64,000 bases of DNA from CBDHEY01 sp965262305 (GTDB taxonomy: Bacteria; Pseudomonadota; Gammaproteobacteria; Pseudomonadales; Cellvibrionaceae), in assembly GCA_965262305.1 (NCBI GenBank), contig CBDHEY010000002.1, forward strand, positions 1,984,001 through 2,048,000, given 5' to 3'. Shown here in pieces: positions 51,393 to 61,257 of this stretch. How positions within the stretch are numbered: position 1 is the first letter of the stretch; every line of letters begins with the position of its first letter. Under the pieces are notes generated by a model that did no database searches, was not told the DNA's origin, and saw nothing but the letters and a program-made list of their open reading frames with translations. Both the position numbers and the translations under genes were made by a program.

Positions 51393-52058
51393 TTAAGAAA
51401 AAGTTCTTAAAACTTTTCTTCTTTTGGAAATACTAAAAAGACTTATAAAAGCCGAAATAAGCAATGCAATACTGGTAGGAATTGGAACATATTCAGGAGG
51501 TGCTGAAGCTCCTCTATAGGTTAACTCTAAAGAACCTATTCGATCACTATATACGTTAAAGAACGGATCGTTACAACCAAATTCCCTACATAAAACACCA
51601 TTGTTGTATAGTCCAACGCGCGTTCCCACTACCCAGTTTGAAATACTGATGTCACTATCAAGATCTCTTGAGCTTAGGCTATTTATTTGCGCCCATTTAT
51701 GCCCCAGATACATAGTGTCAGTTAACGTTATTGTTGTTAGCCTGCCCTCCGGAAACGCGGATGTGGTTCCAAAAACGTCGCTGTCTAATTGTAAAGACCC
51801 TTCGACGGAGAGAACAGCAAAATGGTCTTGAAAAAACCCAAAGTCATTTCTACCCGGCACGTCAAGGTTTGTGTCAATAAGCAAATCAATATAAATAGTT
51901 TGGCGATTCGTAATTGGGATTTCCGGGTCATATCCACCAGAGCCTGGCGCAAAATCAAATACTCTACCTTCAAATCTAAGATATTCCATCGCTGCATGAA
52001 CTTTAATTGGAAATATAAAGATCAAGATAAATGGTAAAAAGATTTTTTTAATTTTCAT
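51393..52058 (-). CDS. Secreted protein with a PEP-CTERM-like sorting tail
   Basis: 221 residues. Signal peptide (residues 1 to about 22, cleavage near VHAAM). The mature part is beta-rich with no recognised domain. The C-terminus has the three parts of an exosortase sorting signal: a short VPIP motif, a hydrophobic helix (TSIALLISAFISLFSI) and a basic end (SKRRKVLR). This matches the VPLPA/PEP-CTERM class. No exosortase gene is in this window. It converges on the tRNA gene. Confidence 0.7.
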   Translation of the reverse strand: MKIKKIFLPFILIFIFPIKVHAAMEYLRFEGRVFDFAPGSGGYDPEIPITNRQTIYIDLLIDTNLDVPGRNDFGFFQDHFAVLSVEGSLQLDSDVFGTTSAFPEGRLTTITLTDTMYLGHKWAQINSLSSRDLDSDISISNWVVGTRVGLYNNGVLCREFGCNDPFFNVYSDRIGSLELTYRGASAPPEYVPIPTSIALLISAFISLFSISKRRKVLRTFS

Positions 52059-52349
52059 GCTAATTTCCCTAAGCTGTTTTTTTTAATTTTAAATGTAGTT
52101 AATTGCAAAAATTTGACGTCAACATAAACTATTTTGTAATCCTACTAATTAGCGCAGAGGAACAAATAAAAGCTCACATTTTATGCAATATGTATAATAA
52201 TTTTTTGCAAATACAACAGAATAGAAAACTGTCTTATTTCTGAAACAGAAACTTCACAAATAAAATTGTCGCCTCTTTTAAAAAAATGCCGTTTTAGTAA
52301 TTGTGTTTATTAAGACGATACACATTCACTATTAAATGGGGCCAAGATT

Positions 52350-55145
52350 ATGAAACTACATCATATTGCTTTATCCACACTTGTCGCCAGCACACTAGTT
52401 GCTTGCGGTGGAGATGATGATAACGATTCTGAAGTAAGGGAGTTGCAAGATCAGGTAGCAGCTCTGCAAGATCAATTGCAAGACGATACTCAGGTAACAG
52501 AGTTACAAAACCAAATTGCAGCTTTGCAAGCCGAGTTACAGAATACTTCTACGCTTTCTGCAGAAGAAATTACTGCACTTGAAGAAGAGATTGCTAGCCT
52601 ACAGGATACTATTTCTGAAATGACAGGTCCTTCTGTTGCGCTGGGTAGCCTTGCCACGACAGGCGCTAATGTATTAGCCAAAGACAACACAGATAACCTT
52701 TGGAAGTATGCATTATTCCCTGATATGCAAGGTCGTGATGATGACGACTACAGTATCGAGCTAACGCATACTAATCCAGATGGCACTGTTGTAAATAACG
52801 AAGCACTGACTCGTTCTGGAAGTTTTTACGTAGGTGTGGATGTTAACCAAGATGGCATTTGGGATGGTTCGAGCCACCAAATCGACGTCACTGATCCGCT
52901 TAATCCAACGTTTGTTTTGGACGAAAATGGATTTGCTATTCCGGTAAATTCAGCTGACAGAAAAGATTCCGTTGGCGATTGGAAAACGCTGCCCTATCCT
53001 CACGCTGAAGCTGTAATCGATAAGATCATCGAAGAAGATGTAGACGTAGTATTTTTCTTGGGTGATATCACTGAGCATCGAGCAGAACACGAATATGTTC
53101 AGTTTAGAGATTACATCATGAAACCGCTGCAAGATGCAGGAATTGGTATTGTGCCTATTCGTGGTAACCACGAAATTGTGAATGGTCGTAACTGGTTAGC
53201 TTGGTTCTCTGCAGATTACGAGCTTGCAAAAACGTCAGTTAACAATGTTGACAATGGTGTTGATGTCTATGAGGAAGGTGCAGCATACGACCAGGGTTAT
53301 GCACTGTATCACCACTATGTAGGTAGTGTCTTGGATGATCGAATTGAGTCGGGCGAAATAACGCCGTATAGCGAAGAATTTCCTGATCTAGTGTTCCACT
53401 ACACTCACGGAAATACTTTATTCATTGCACTAGACCCCTACTTTGGTGATCTAGTGAGTACCAATTACCGTGCAACTTGGATTGAAACCTACGATTGGAT
53501 TCAACAGGTTATTGAAGAAAATGCAGAAACTGTCGATCACATTGTTGTTATCAATCACGAAGGTTTTTCAACCCGTCGTCGCCCACAAATGTATGAAGAA
53601 GAAGCCTACAATGCTTACTTAAACCTGTTAGATGAAGAGTACTTTCAAGAAGCAACTACTGCTGAATCTGATGACGAACGTCCTGAAGCGCTAGATTTAC
53701 TTGCTTATGACGTTGGACAGTTGGGTTATATTACTCAACAGGCAGAATCTCAACCCAATTTAGTTGAAGACTTGTTTGGCTTATTTGCACACTACAATGT
53801 TCACTACCTAGTTGGTCACGATCATCAATATAAGCGCAGCGCAATTCACTCAATCCCAGGTGATAAGAGATCTCCATTTTTCACTGAAATTATTAGTGGA
53901 AACGCATCTTGGAAAGCTTACGAAAACAATTTTGGCACTAACGCATTGTACGAATCCGCAATTGCACAACAAAACTTTGTTGATATTCCTGATAGCGGTG
54001 CTGGTAAAGACCATTCAAGTACAATTTCTTTCGTAATTGCAGAAGTTAATAATCGTCAAGTTACTTACACAAACCACTATGCTAGATTAAATGGCGATAT
54101 CGGTTTCGACGATGGTTTTGCATCAAAAAATCAATTACGTTATGACTATGATAATAATCAGTGGAACTTTTTCGAAGAAGTCAATGGCACAACCGTCAAC
54201 AACCCGATTACTATTACTTGGAAAATAGGCGACGTTGCAAGTTATACATCTGACGCAGTTAAACGTATCGTAGGACCAACCGAAAACTACTTTACTACAA
54301 CGACAACACCTGACGGCCAAGGTTATATCGGCACAGAGTTTACTATTATTGATGGTAACAACATGACATATAACAGCTCTTCTGCAGCATTGCGTTTAGA
54401 TGAGGAAGGTGGCGCAACCCTTCAAAACATGAGTGAATTGCTCGCTTTAAGCTGGTTCACGGATAATGACGATACGACCCTATCGGATATCATCTTTATT
54501 AATGGTAACCAAAACCAAGATGGCACCTTCTTCGACTACGATGGTTTCCAACAAAGAACTACCGTTACTGATTCTTCTTTAGGTATAATCAACAGATACG
54601 GTTCGCGAAACGATCCAGCAACCACGATTGATGGTGATCGTGAGGTCAGTATTTCTCCCTCTACAGTATTCCATAATCGAAACGGTGAACTTGTGAACAA
54701 CCCAACAATGGTGACACGAGATGGTGAGTTGGTTAAGGGAACTGACTATGCTGCTGAGCATGCTTTGGATTACGGCCCTATGGACGACCTATACACGGGT
54801 GATAACATTATCGGTGAAAATGGTAGAGACTTTGCCGACGCTATGGCTGTCGCCATAACGGTGCCAGAAGGTACAAATCTGGATGAAATCACGCTTGGTC
54901 GTTGGGATGAAGTAACTGAATCATGGGTACCAGCATTTAACGAACTTTGTTTCGCTAATACTGGTTACTCTGATCATTACAATGTTCAGTATCGTTTGGA
55001 TGAACAAGAACCGGAAGGTGGCTTTGGTATTGACGGGTGTGAACAACAATACTGGGGTTATATTGAATCTTCTAACGCTATCTGGGGATTCATTCATACC
55101 GATGGTTATTTTGCAGTTATTGCTAATCCTGATAATACACAATAA
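52350..55145 (+). CDS. Large calcineurin-like metallophosphoesterase lipoprotein
   Basis: 931 residues. Lipobox LVAC (Cys19), an acidic linker, then a coiled coil (about 27-92) with heptads such as LQDQVAALQDQL and LQNQIAALQAEL. The metallophosphoesterase domain (about 118-500) has the metal-binding series D125-M-Q, G238-D239, G272-N-H-E275, N402-H403-E and G489-H-D-H492. Only the order and spacing argue for activity; the substrate is unknown. The C-terminal roughly 400 residues are beta-rich and not recognised. It is probably anchored at the outer membrane, with the coiled coil acting as stalk or trimerisation segment. Single gene with its own terminator. Confidence 0.83.
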   Translation: MKLHHIALSTLVASTLVACGGDDDNDSEVRELQDQVAALQDQLQDDTQVTELQNQIAALQAELQNTSTLSAEEITALEEEIASLQDTISEMTGPSVALGSLATTGANVLAKDNTDNLWKYALFPDMQGRDDDDYSIELTHTNPDGTVVNNEALTRSGSFYVGVDVNQDGIWDGSSHQIDVTDPLNPTFVLDENGFAIPVNSADRKDSVGDWKTLPYPHAEAVIDKIIEEDVDVVFFLGDITEHRAEHEYVQFRDYIMKPLQDAGIGIVPIRGNHEIVNGRNWLAWFSADYELAKTSVNNVDNGVDVYEEGAAYDQGYALYHHYVGSVLDDRIESGEITPYSEEFPDLVFHYTHGNTLFIALDPYFGDLVSTNYRATWIETYDWIQQVIEENAETVDHIVVINHEGFSTRRRPQMYEEEAYNAYLNLLDEEYFQEATTAESDDERPEALDLLAYDVGQLGYITQQAESQPNLVEDLFGLFAHYNVHYLVGHDHQYKRSAIHSIPGDKRSPFFTEIISGNASWKAYENNFGTNALYESAIAQQNFVDIPDSGAGKDHSSTISFVIAEVNNRQVTYTNHYARLNGDIGFDDGFASKNQLRYDYDNNQWNFFEEVNGTTVNNPITITWKIGDVASYTSDAVKRIVGPTENYFTTTTTPDGQGYIGTEFTIIDGNNMTYNSSSAALRLDEEGGATLQNMSELLALSWFTDNDDTTLSDIIFINGNQNQDGTFFDYDGFQQRTTVTDSSLGIINRYGSRNDPATTIDGDREVSISPSTVFHNRNGELVNNPTMVTRDGELVKGTDYAAEHALDYGPMDDLYTGDNIIGENGRDFADAMAVAITVPEGTNLDEITLGRWDEVTESWVPAFNELCFANTGYSDHYNVQYRLDEQEPEGGFGIDGCEQQYWGYIESSNAIWGFIHTDGYFAVIANPDNTQ

Positions 55146-55203
55146 GCATTTAAAGAGTGGTGGGCTAAACCCATCACTTTGCTAATAAAGTATTTTTGAT
55201 AAG

Positions 55204-55234
55204 CGGTTCGAAAACATTTTTGAACCGTTTTTTG
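55204..55234 (+). terminator. Rho-independent terminator of the phosphoesterase gene
   Basis: CGGTTC (55204-55209) with flanking A/T pairs and GAACCG (55222-55227), then TTTTTT. A second stem (GTGGTGGG/CCCATCAC) lies about 40 nt upstream. Confidence 0.85.
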
Positions 55235-55284
55235 TATATGAGCTTCAAGAGATTTTAAATTAATTTTGTTCGAGCATAACTAGT

Positions 55285-56391
55285 ATGAAAATTTTTTCAC
55301 TCCTACTATTAATATTTTTCGCCATGCCAGTATGGTCCCATCAGTTTATGCCGACAAATGCGAAACTCACTTTGTTCCCCAACGATGAATATGTGTTGAG
55401 TTGCGATTTAGATATTATTGAATTTATTCAACAAGCACTAGATTTACAAGGAAATCCTCAAGAACTGATTCAACAAGTTAGAGAATTAGATATACAACAA
55501 ATAGAGCAAGCATTAAAAAATGAAAAATTAAGTGTTTTAAAACAGATGACCATCAATATTGATGGTGAAAAAAATAAAATTGAAAAATTTATTTTACCCC
55601 CTGCTAGCTATATAAGAAGAACTCTCGACCAACCACCTGCGACTACGGAATATCGTATAGTAGGAATCACTCGGGGTAAATTTCCAAAAGGTTCTGATAA
55701 CATAAAGATCAAATTCCCTTCGCAATGGGGCTCTGTTATGTTAACAGTAGTTCGTTCTGCAAGCATGCTTGTGTCACCGGGCGGCGAGAGTTTACCAATA
55801 TCTGTCTCTGCAAACACGCCTGCCAAAGCTACGGCATTTCAAAAAATACAAAACTATGTATATCAAGGAATCATTCACATTATTCCAAAAGGGCTCGATC
55901 ATATTTTGTTTGTTCTAGCGTTGTTCCTACTTTCTCGGAACTTTAAAACGCTTCTTTGGCAAATTACTGTGTTTACTGCAGCGCACTCAATCACGTTATT
56001 TTTAGCGAGCTACCAATTAGTTAATGTTCCTGCCAAAATAGTAGAACCTCTGATTGCACTTTCTATCGTAGCGGTTGCGCTAGAAAACTTATTTCATAGC
56101 CAACTAAAACCCTGGCGTATAGGGATAATTTTTGTATTTGGTTTACTGCATGGACTGGGTTTTGCGAGTGTATTATCAGATTTAGGCTTATCGGCCGAAT
56201 GGATGTTAATCAGCTTGATTAGCTTTAACATTGGGGTTGAAATAGGACATATAGTCGTTGTCGCTGCTGCCTTTTTACTTGTGGGTTGGTTTAACCAAAA
56301 GGATTGGTATCGAACTCGAATTGTTTTACCAACAAGTGGTGCGATTGCACTAATTGGATTATTTTGGACTGTCGAGCGAATTATTGCCTAA
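55285..56391 (+). CDS. HupE/UreJ-like membrane protein with a periplasmic domain
   Basis: 368 residues. Signal peptide, a periplasmic N-terminal domain of about 170 residues, then a membrane domain of six or seven helices from about residue 190. The HupE/UreJ_2 signatures are GLDHILFVLALFLL, WQITVFTAAHSITLFLA, PLIALSIVAVALENLF, FVFGLLHGLGFASVL and FNIGVEIGHIVVV, with His/Asp/Glu inside helices that may bind a metal. Relatives are proposed metal (nickel/cobalt) transporters; the cargo here is unknown. Monocistronic. Confidence 0.82.
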   Translation: MKIFSLLLLIFFAMPVWSHQFMPTNAKLTLFPNDEYVLSCDLDIIEFIQQALDLQGNPQELIQQVRELDIQQIEQALKNEKLSVLKQMTINIDGEKNKIEKFILPPASYIRRTLDQPPATTEYRIVGITRGKFPKGSDNIKIKFPSQWGSVMLTVVRSASMLVSPGGESLPISVSANTPAKATAFQKIQNYVYQGIIHIIPKGLDHILFVLALFLLSRNFKTLLWQITVFTAAHSITLFLASYQLVNVPAKIVEPLIALSIVAVALENLFHSQLKPWRIGIIFVFGLLHGLGFASVLSDLGLSAEWMLISLISFNIGVEIGHIVVVAAAFLLVGWFNQKDWYRTRIVLPTSGAIALIGLFWTVERIIA

Positions 56392-56473
56392 CGATTTTAT
56401 TGAAAAAATTCGTTTTACCAAACCGCATCTATACTTAGGTCAAAATAAAAATAAAGCTTCGTTCAATTTATCG

Positions 56474-57085
56474 TTACCACTGAGTTCCAACTACTAAATG
56501 AATTCCATCATAGCCTGAATTCTTGGGAAAAAGTGCTGCATTGGATACATGCATATATCGAATTCCGATACGATATTTAAAATTTTCGTTTGCTTTAATA
56601 AGAAAACCGCCGCCAAAGTTAATGGTAAACATTGAACGACTGCCATTCGACGGAAAAGGAACATCAAATGCATATTGATATCCACCGCCAAGATCGATAA
56701 AAGTGTCAACGTTACGGCTCAAGCTTGATTCAAAAATAAAATTTAGGTCAGTACCGATGCCATAACCTGTACCTCCTTCATAACCTTCTTGTGGTCGAGC
56801 ATCTAAATAGCTCACTACCCAATCTTGCTGCAAACGTAACTTACCTTTTCGAGCCGCGCAGTTTCCGTACATGGCTCGCCAAGGATCGCCTTCGTTATCT
56901 TCGCTTAAACGAGTGAGCGGTAACGAAACACCAATTTGTTTGAAACCTTGATCGTCACATTTTTCGCTACCAAACCAAAGCGCACGAATGATTGGCGCAA
57001 AAAGTGGATCCGCATTAACACCACCGGAAATAAGTAACAAAATGATGAGTAATGATACATTTTTTAAGGACATTATTGGATTCAT
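56474..57085 (-). CDS. PagL-like outer-membrane lipid A 3-O-deacylase candidate
   Basis: 203 residues, signal peptide, then an eight-strand barrel pattern. The C-terminal signature RYMHVSNAALFPKNSGYDG contains H179-x-S181 as in PagL (His126/Ser128). The third catalytic position, Glu140 in PagL, is 14 residues after the His; here Asp193 stands at exactly that spacing. PagL removes a 3-O acyl chain from lipid A. Activity with Asp is plausible but unproven. The start (57085 or 57073) is uncertain. It is convergent with the HupE-like gene. Confidence 0.7.
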   Translation of the reverse strand: MNPIMSLKNVSLLIILLLISGGVNADPLFAPIIRALWFGSEKCDDQGFKQIGVSLPLTRLSEDNEGDPWRAMYGNCAARKGKLRLQQDWVVSYLDARPQEGYEGGTGYGIGTDLNFIFESSLSRNVDTFIDLGGGYQYAFDVPFPSNGSRSMFTINFGGGFLIKANENFKYRIGIRYMHVSNAALFPKNSGYDGIHLVVGTQW

Positions 57086-57178
57086 TAGAATGTCTATTCA
57101 TTATTTAAAACTCAATAAGTATTAAAATATATCGACTCTCGAAGTTTATCAACTTATTTAGAGAATTGAATTTAAGTT

Positions 57179-57213
57179 ACACACGCTTTTTGCAAGTAAA
57201 TAAAAGCGTGTGT
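57179..57213. terminator. 12-bp stem-loop after the cytochrome gene
   Basis: ACACACGCTTTT (57179-57190), 11-nt loop, AAAAGCGTGTGT (57202-57213): a perfect stem about 22 nt after the cytochrome stop on the minus strand. The A/T end of the stem sits at the loop rather than at the base, so it may be a 3' stabiliser instead of a classical terminator. Confidence 0.65.
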
Positions 57214-57235
57214 AAAAGCCACAAACAAATTATGC

Positions 57236-60200
57236 TTAATTTTCTAAAGGAGCAAATTCTTCCTCGTCGGTAATGTAGCTCTCGCGATCAAGTGATAAAA
57301 GATAATTTAATAAATCCTCAGATTGCTCTTCACTAAATTCTCTAGAATGAGATCCTCTGTTAAACACATCAGTTAACGTCGCCGCACTACCATCGTGGAA
57401 ATATGGGGCGGAATCCCATAACTGAATCAAACTCGGCGTGCGAATGGCAGCAAGATTGTCATTTAGTCTGCTACCAGAACTTTCAATTATCGTTCCAACA
57501 TCATGTGTGCGACCATCCCGAAAAGCTGCTCCCACATGACATTCACTGCAGTTATCCGCAACAAAGATTTGTCGTCCACGCTCAGCGGACTCACTCAAAT
57601 CTCCGGTGTATGTTCTGAAAGGCGAGCGCAGCACACTATGCAATCCAAGGCTGGAAATGTAATCAGAAAGTGCATCTAATTCATCCGAGACATTTGACGT
57701 AATCACTTCAAGGGGGCTTTCGTTTTCAAAAGTCTGTCCAGGTATTAAACCTGCTGCGCGATTGAGCTGTTCAATTTGTATTTCAAAATCTTGGACTTCG
57801 TCAAAATTTGACGACCAGTGCAAATTCCCAAAGCGTGTGCCACTCGTGCCGTTAAGCGATAATGTATTCCTCAATCCTTCACCTAAATTTGTTAAGTCCC
57901 AAACCATGCCATCATGCCCTCCCCCTGCATGACAAGATGCACAACTGATGTAACCTTCTGGCGATAAATCTGGCATTCGAGCATGATAGAAAAGCTGCAA
58001 ACCCAAGAGCTCTTCTTCATTAAGTACTTCTTCTGTCACCGTCGAAATTGATTGACTTGAAATAGATAGATTTCCATCATGAACAAATCCAGCGATATCT
58101 AAAGCGCTAATACTTCTATCACCAAAATTTTTAACATAAAGCGTTCGTAAATTGCTACACATTGTTTGTGGTGCGCTTCCAACAGGAACCAATGCGATAT
58201 CGTTAGTGCTCAGATCGTCAAACTGAATAAAATTGTTTCCTTGTAGTGCGGTAACTCGAACATCGCCATCAACCAGAAAGGAAATACCATGTGGATCTGC
58301 GGCATTATCCAAATCGATGGTACCAGCTCTGGTAGTTGGATCATCGTTTATATCTAGGTTAGTTGTAAGATCGATAGTTGCAATCATTGGACGAATCGTG
58401 TTGTCATCATCAAGAGAAAACCCATTGAGAAATTGTCCGCGATCCACATTTGCTTTGTTTGCAGTCACATATGCTCTGCTTCCGTCAGATTCAATTACGA
58501 TACCGCTAAGATAATTAGGTACCCCGCTTCCATGTGTGAGATCATCTGCAACAGTGATCTTGTTTATGATGATGACCCTGTTAAATTCGAGATCATCACC
58601 TACTGATAAATCATAAACCTCGGCTCTTTGCGAATTAGAAATAAAACGTGTAACAAGTAAACGATCATCGAAACTTGCCATAGCTTTTGGCGTAGGACCC
58701 ACATTAATACGGGCAATAATTTCTCGGTTGATTGGATCTATCTCGACTACTTCACCAGAACCGTATAACGCCACATAAAGAGACTCATTAATAAATAACG
58801 CGGATACTGGTTGAGTACCATGCCCAGTATCGATAGTAAAAACCGGGTAACCTTGATTGTTAAAGAAAACTACTTTGTCATCATCACGATAAGTAATCGC
58901 AATCATGTTGTCTGACTGAGCAACAGAGGTTGGATGATCATATTCAAGCTTAATTTCCCGGTTTAAATTCAAAGTTAATTCAAAATCGGTTGGGTTCACT
59001 GATTTTTCAATAAGAGCGACGCTGTCGTTGTCGGGATTCACCACCCATATCAAGCCTTCCATCTCTTGGCTCGGTGAACAAGCCATTTGACTTGATTGAA
59101 TTGGATAATAAGCATCGCCATCAAATGATGGAGGCAAACCCGGTTCTGGAGTAGGTAAAACCGGATCAGCAGTAGGAATTGGAGTAGGAATATTATCGGG
59201 AAGAGAATCTCCTGTGGAAAATTCAAATTGATAAGGTACGATTTCATTTCCCATGTAGTCTTGAATACCAGTCAAACTTACTCTGTAAGCTGTGTTTTCG
59301 CTAAAATCAGATTCTGGAAACATTGAAATTGTGCCGGTGTGAGAAAGCTGATGTCTAAATGGAATAGACTCGATGACTTCTCCACCTGTATTTAGCCTTT
59401 CCAAAGATAGCGCATCAACCAAAGTTTCTGATCGAAGCGTCTCGGGAATATGTATATGAACAAAACCGTCAACCGGATAATTTGTTTGGCTTGCTAAAGG
59501 TCGATGACCAGAAACAAAGGGCGGATTAGTATCCGGGTCATCACTACTTACAAAAAAACACATACCTTGTTCATTGACAGAGTTTGGCGTTATCCCTTCA
59601 TCGAGCCCACCAAATAAAGCAACTTGCCCTAAGGGTCGAAAATACTGACTCGCATCACAACCATTTTCGTGTGTTGGAAACTGATAAGTAATATCTAAAA
59701 ATTCACCGTTATCGATTTGGCCGTCATCCAAGTAAGCTGCCTCACATCCAGGAATATCGATTCTAAATTGATCAACGTAAGCATATTGATCTTGAAAGTT
59801 AACGTACATTGGGTTCGTAGTTTCAGTACCGAATCTTGGATTAGTTGGTGTAGGTTCAAGTGCATTAAAATATATTTCGCAGGTTAACCTTGGGTTGCGC
59901 GGGTCTAGAAAATCGACAATATAAAATGCAGGATGAACACGTCGTGCATTTTCCCTTGCAGCCCAAATCATTTTATGAGTTCCATATGGTTCAACCCAAT
60001 ATCCACCAATTCCGGTCGGATTTCCATTCGGTTCTGTTAAAGAAGGATTAAAAACACTGAGTAATTCGGGAACCCGCCCGTTTCTGTACCCTGAAGTGTT
60101 GTATATTGCTAAACCCGTATTTTGTTGATCCGACGCAACAACCAATAGATTCCCTTGCCAAAACGGAAATCCGGTTACACCGGTTAAACCAAGATGATCC

Positions 60201-60811
60201 CACCGAACAAAAAACTCACCTAAAAATGGAATATCTTCATCCGGTGCAAATACCATCGGATTTCGAATTCCAAACTCTTGAGAATCAACATTGTATTCCC
60301 AAAAATTTCTTACGAAGTAAGGCGCTGTCAATCCTAGTTGCCCAAGTGGATCTGCTTCAAATAAAGGATCTCCGTCGAGATTTCTTAATACCAATTGTGA
60401 ATTTGAATCGCTTGCATTTGGGTTAAAGGTCCAGTAAGTACTGCTACGGGCATACAAATGAGCTTCGCCATTTGCATAACGAATACCTGTTGCATGGGCG
60501 TCGACCGGTTCGGACAGACCTTCCATTTCTCGAATTAGAATTGGGTTCGTTAAATCACTGAGATCCCATACATTGTCATTTTGATCAAGCACGACACCAG
60601 CTGCATCGCTACTACTAGGCCCTTCAGGTAAACTAACTAACGCTGGTCCAATTGGCATTAGTATTGTTGTGCGTCCATATTGCACACCTCGCTTCGCCAA
60701 AAAGTCGCCTTGACTGCCTAAATCAATATTGGGTGGATAGTCTGCGGAAAAACTATGAGATATAAAAAAGAAAAATATTAAAATATAAAATATTTTTGGT
60801 CTAAGATTCAT
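57236..60811 (-). CDS. Secreted propeller / Ig / di-haem cytochrome c fusion
   Basis: 1191 residues with a signal peptide (residues 1-22). The order appears to be: an N-terminal beta-rich region like LVIVD-repeat proteins (about 30-430: VWDLSDLTNPILI, FYIVDFLDPRNPRLTCEIYF); an Ig-like SbsA/Big_5 domain (about 440-535: NTAYRVSLTGIQDYMGNEIVPYQFEFSTG); a Pro/Thr linker; a YVTN-type propeller (about 575-900: VVEIDPINREIIARINVG, AYVTANKA); and a cytochrome c peroxidase/MauG-like domain with haem motifs C957-A-S-C-H and C1088-S-E-C-H and the PYFHDGSAATLTDVF signature. It would be periplasmic or surface-exposed. Electron donor and substrate are unknown. Its ATG overlaps the preceding lipoprotein stop (TAATG). 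Confidence 0.82.
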   Translation of the reverse strand: MNLRPKIFYILIFFFFISHSFSADYPPNIDLGSQGDFLAKRGVQYGRTTILMPIGPALVSLPEGPSSSDAAGVVLDQNDNVWDLSDLTNPILIREMEGLSEPVDAHATGIRYANGEAHLYARSSTYWTFNPNASDSNSQLVLRNLDGDPLFEADPLGQLGLTAPYFVRNFWEYNVDSQEFGIRNPMVFAPDEDIPFLGEFFVRWDHLGLTGVTGFPFWQGNLLVVASDQQNTGLAIYNTSGYRNGRVPELLSVFNPSLTEPNGNPTGIGGYWVEPYGTHKMIWAARENARRVHPAFYIVDFLDPRNPRLTCEIYFNALEPTPTNPRFGTETTNPMYVNFQDQYAYVDQFRIDIPGCEAAYLDDGQIDNGEFLDITYQFPTHENGCDASQYFRPLGQVALFGGLDEGITPNSVNEQGMCFFVSSDDPDTNPPFVSGHRPLASQTNYPVDGFVHIHIPETLRSETLVDALSLERLNTGGEVIESIPFRHQLSHTGTISMFPESDFSENTAYRVSLTGIQDYMGNEIVPYQFEFSTGDSLPDNIPTPIPTADPVLPTPEPGLPPSFDGDAYYPIQSSQMACSPSQEMEGLIWVVNPDNDSVALIEKSVNPTDFELTLNLNREIKLEYDHPTSVAQSDNMIAITYRDDDKVVFFNNQGYPVFTIDTGHGTQPVSALFINESLYVALYGSGEVVEIDPINREIIARINVGPTPKAMASFDDRLLVTRFISNSQRAEVYDLSVGDDLEFNRVIIINKITVADDLTHGSGVPNYLSGIVIESDGSRAYVTANKANVDRGQFLNGFSLDDDNTIRPMIATIDLTTNLDINDDPTTRAGTIDLDNAADPHGISFLVDGDVRVTALQGNNFIQFDDLSTNDIALVPVGSAPQTMCSNLRTLYVKNFGDRSISALDIAGFVHDGNLSISSQSISTVTEEVLNEEELLGLQLFYHARMPDLSPEGYISCASCHAGGGHDGMVWDLTNLGEGLRNTLSLNGTSGTRFGNLHWSSNFDEVQDFEIQIEQLNRAAGLIPGQTFENESPLEVITSNVSDELDALSDYISSLGLHSVLRSPFRTYTGDLSESAERGRQIFVADNCSECHVGAAFRDGRTHDVGTIIESSGSRLNDNLAAIRTPSLIQLWDSAPYFHDGSAATLTDVFNRGSHSREFSEEQSEDLLNYLLSLDRESYITDEEEFAPLEN

Positions 60812-61257
60812 TATTGCACCTCAATAAATTCTGGTTCACTGAAGACACTACTTCCAAGTTCGTCGTAAGCTTCTACAAGTAAGGTATAATCACCAGGAGC
60901 AATTGCAGTTTCCAGTTCAGTACCGACGGCATTAAATATCAATGGTGTTGCATTTCCCGACCAAATTAAAATGCGATAATTATTTGCAGATAAATCAGTC
61001 CAATTTAACTCCAAGTTCCTATTTATCAACTGAATTTCAACTTCTAAATTTTCTGGATCAAATGTAGGTGTGAACATTGGTGTAGGTTCTGAAGGGGGCG
61101 TCGAGGTTGCAACAGGGTCGGGGATTGACCCTGGAGTAATACCTGATATGGGTGTTTGGGTCGGCGATGGAAATGGATCATCGCTGTCTGAATCAGTTCC
61201 ACCTCCCCCGCAAGATGAAATTAAAAACAATAACACAAGCAATAAATTCACTCTCAC
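60811..61257 (-). CDS. Small lipoprotein with fibronectin-III-like domain
   Basis: 148 residues. GTG start with GAGGT eight bases upstream. Lipobox ISSC (Cys16) and a Gly run, then a Pro/Thr/Ser linker (about 28-65) like the linker of the downstream cytochrome, and a C-terminal Fn3-like domain (LELNWTDLSANNYRILIWSG, GDYTLLVEAYDELGSSVFSEPEFIEV). Translation is coupled to the cytochrome gene (1-nt overlap), so it may anchor or present that protein at the outer membrane; this is inference. Confidence 0.72.
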   Translation of the reverse strand: MRVNLLLVLLFLISSCGGGGTDSDSDDPFPSPTQTPISGITPGSIPDPVATSTPPSEPTPMFTPTFDPENLEVEIQLINRNLELNWTDLSANNYRILIWSGNATPLIFNAVGTELETAIAPGDYTLLVEAYDELGSSVFSEPEFIEVQ

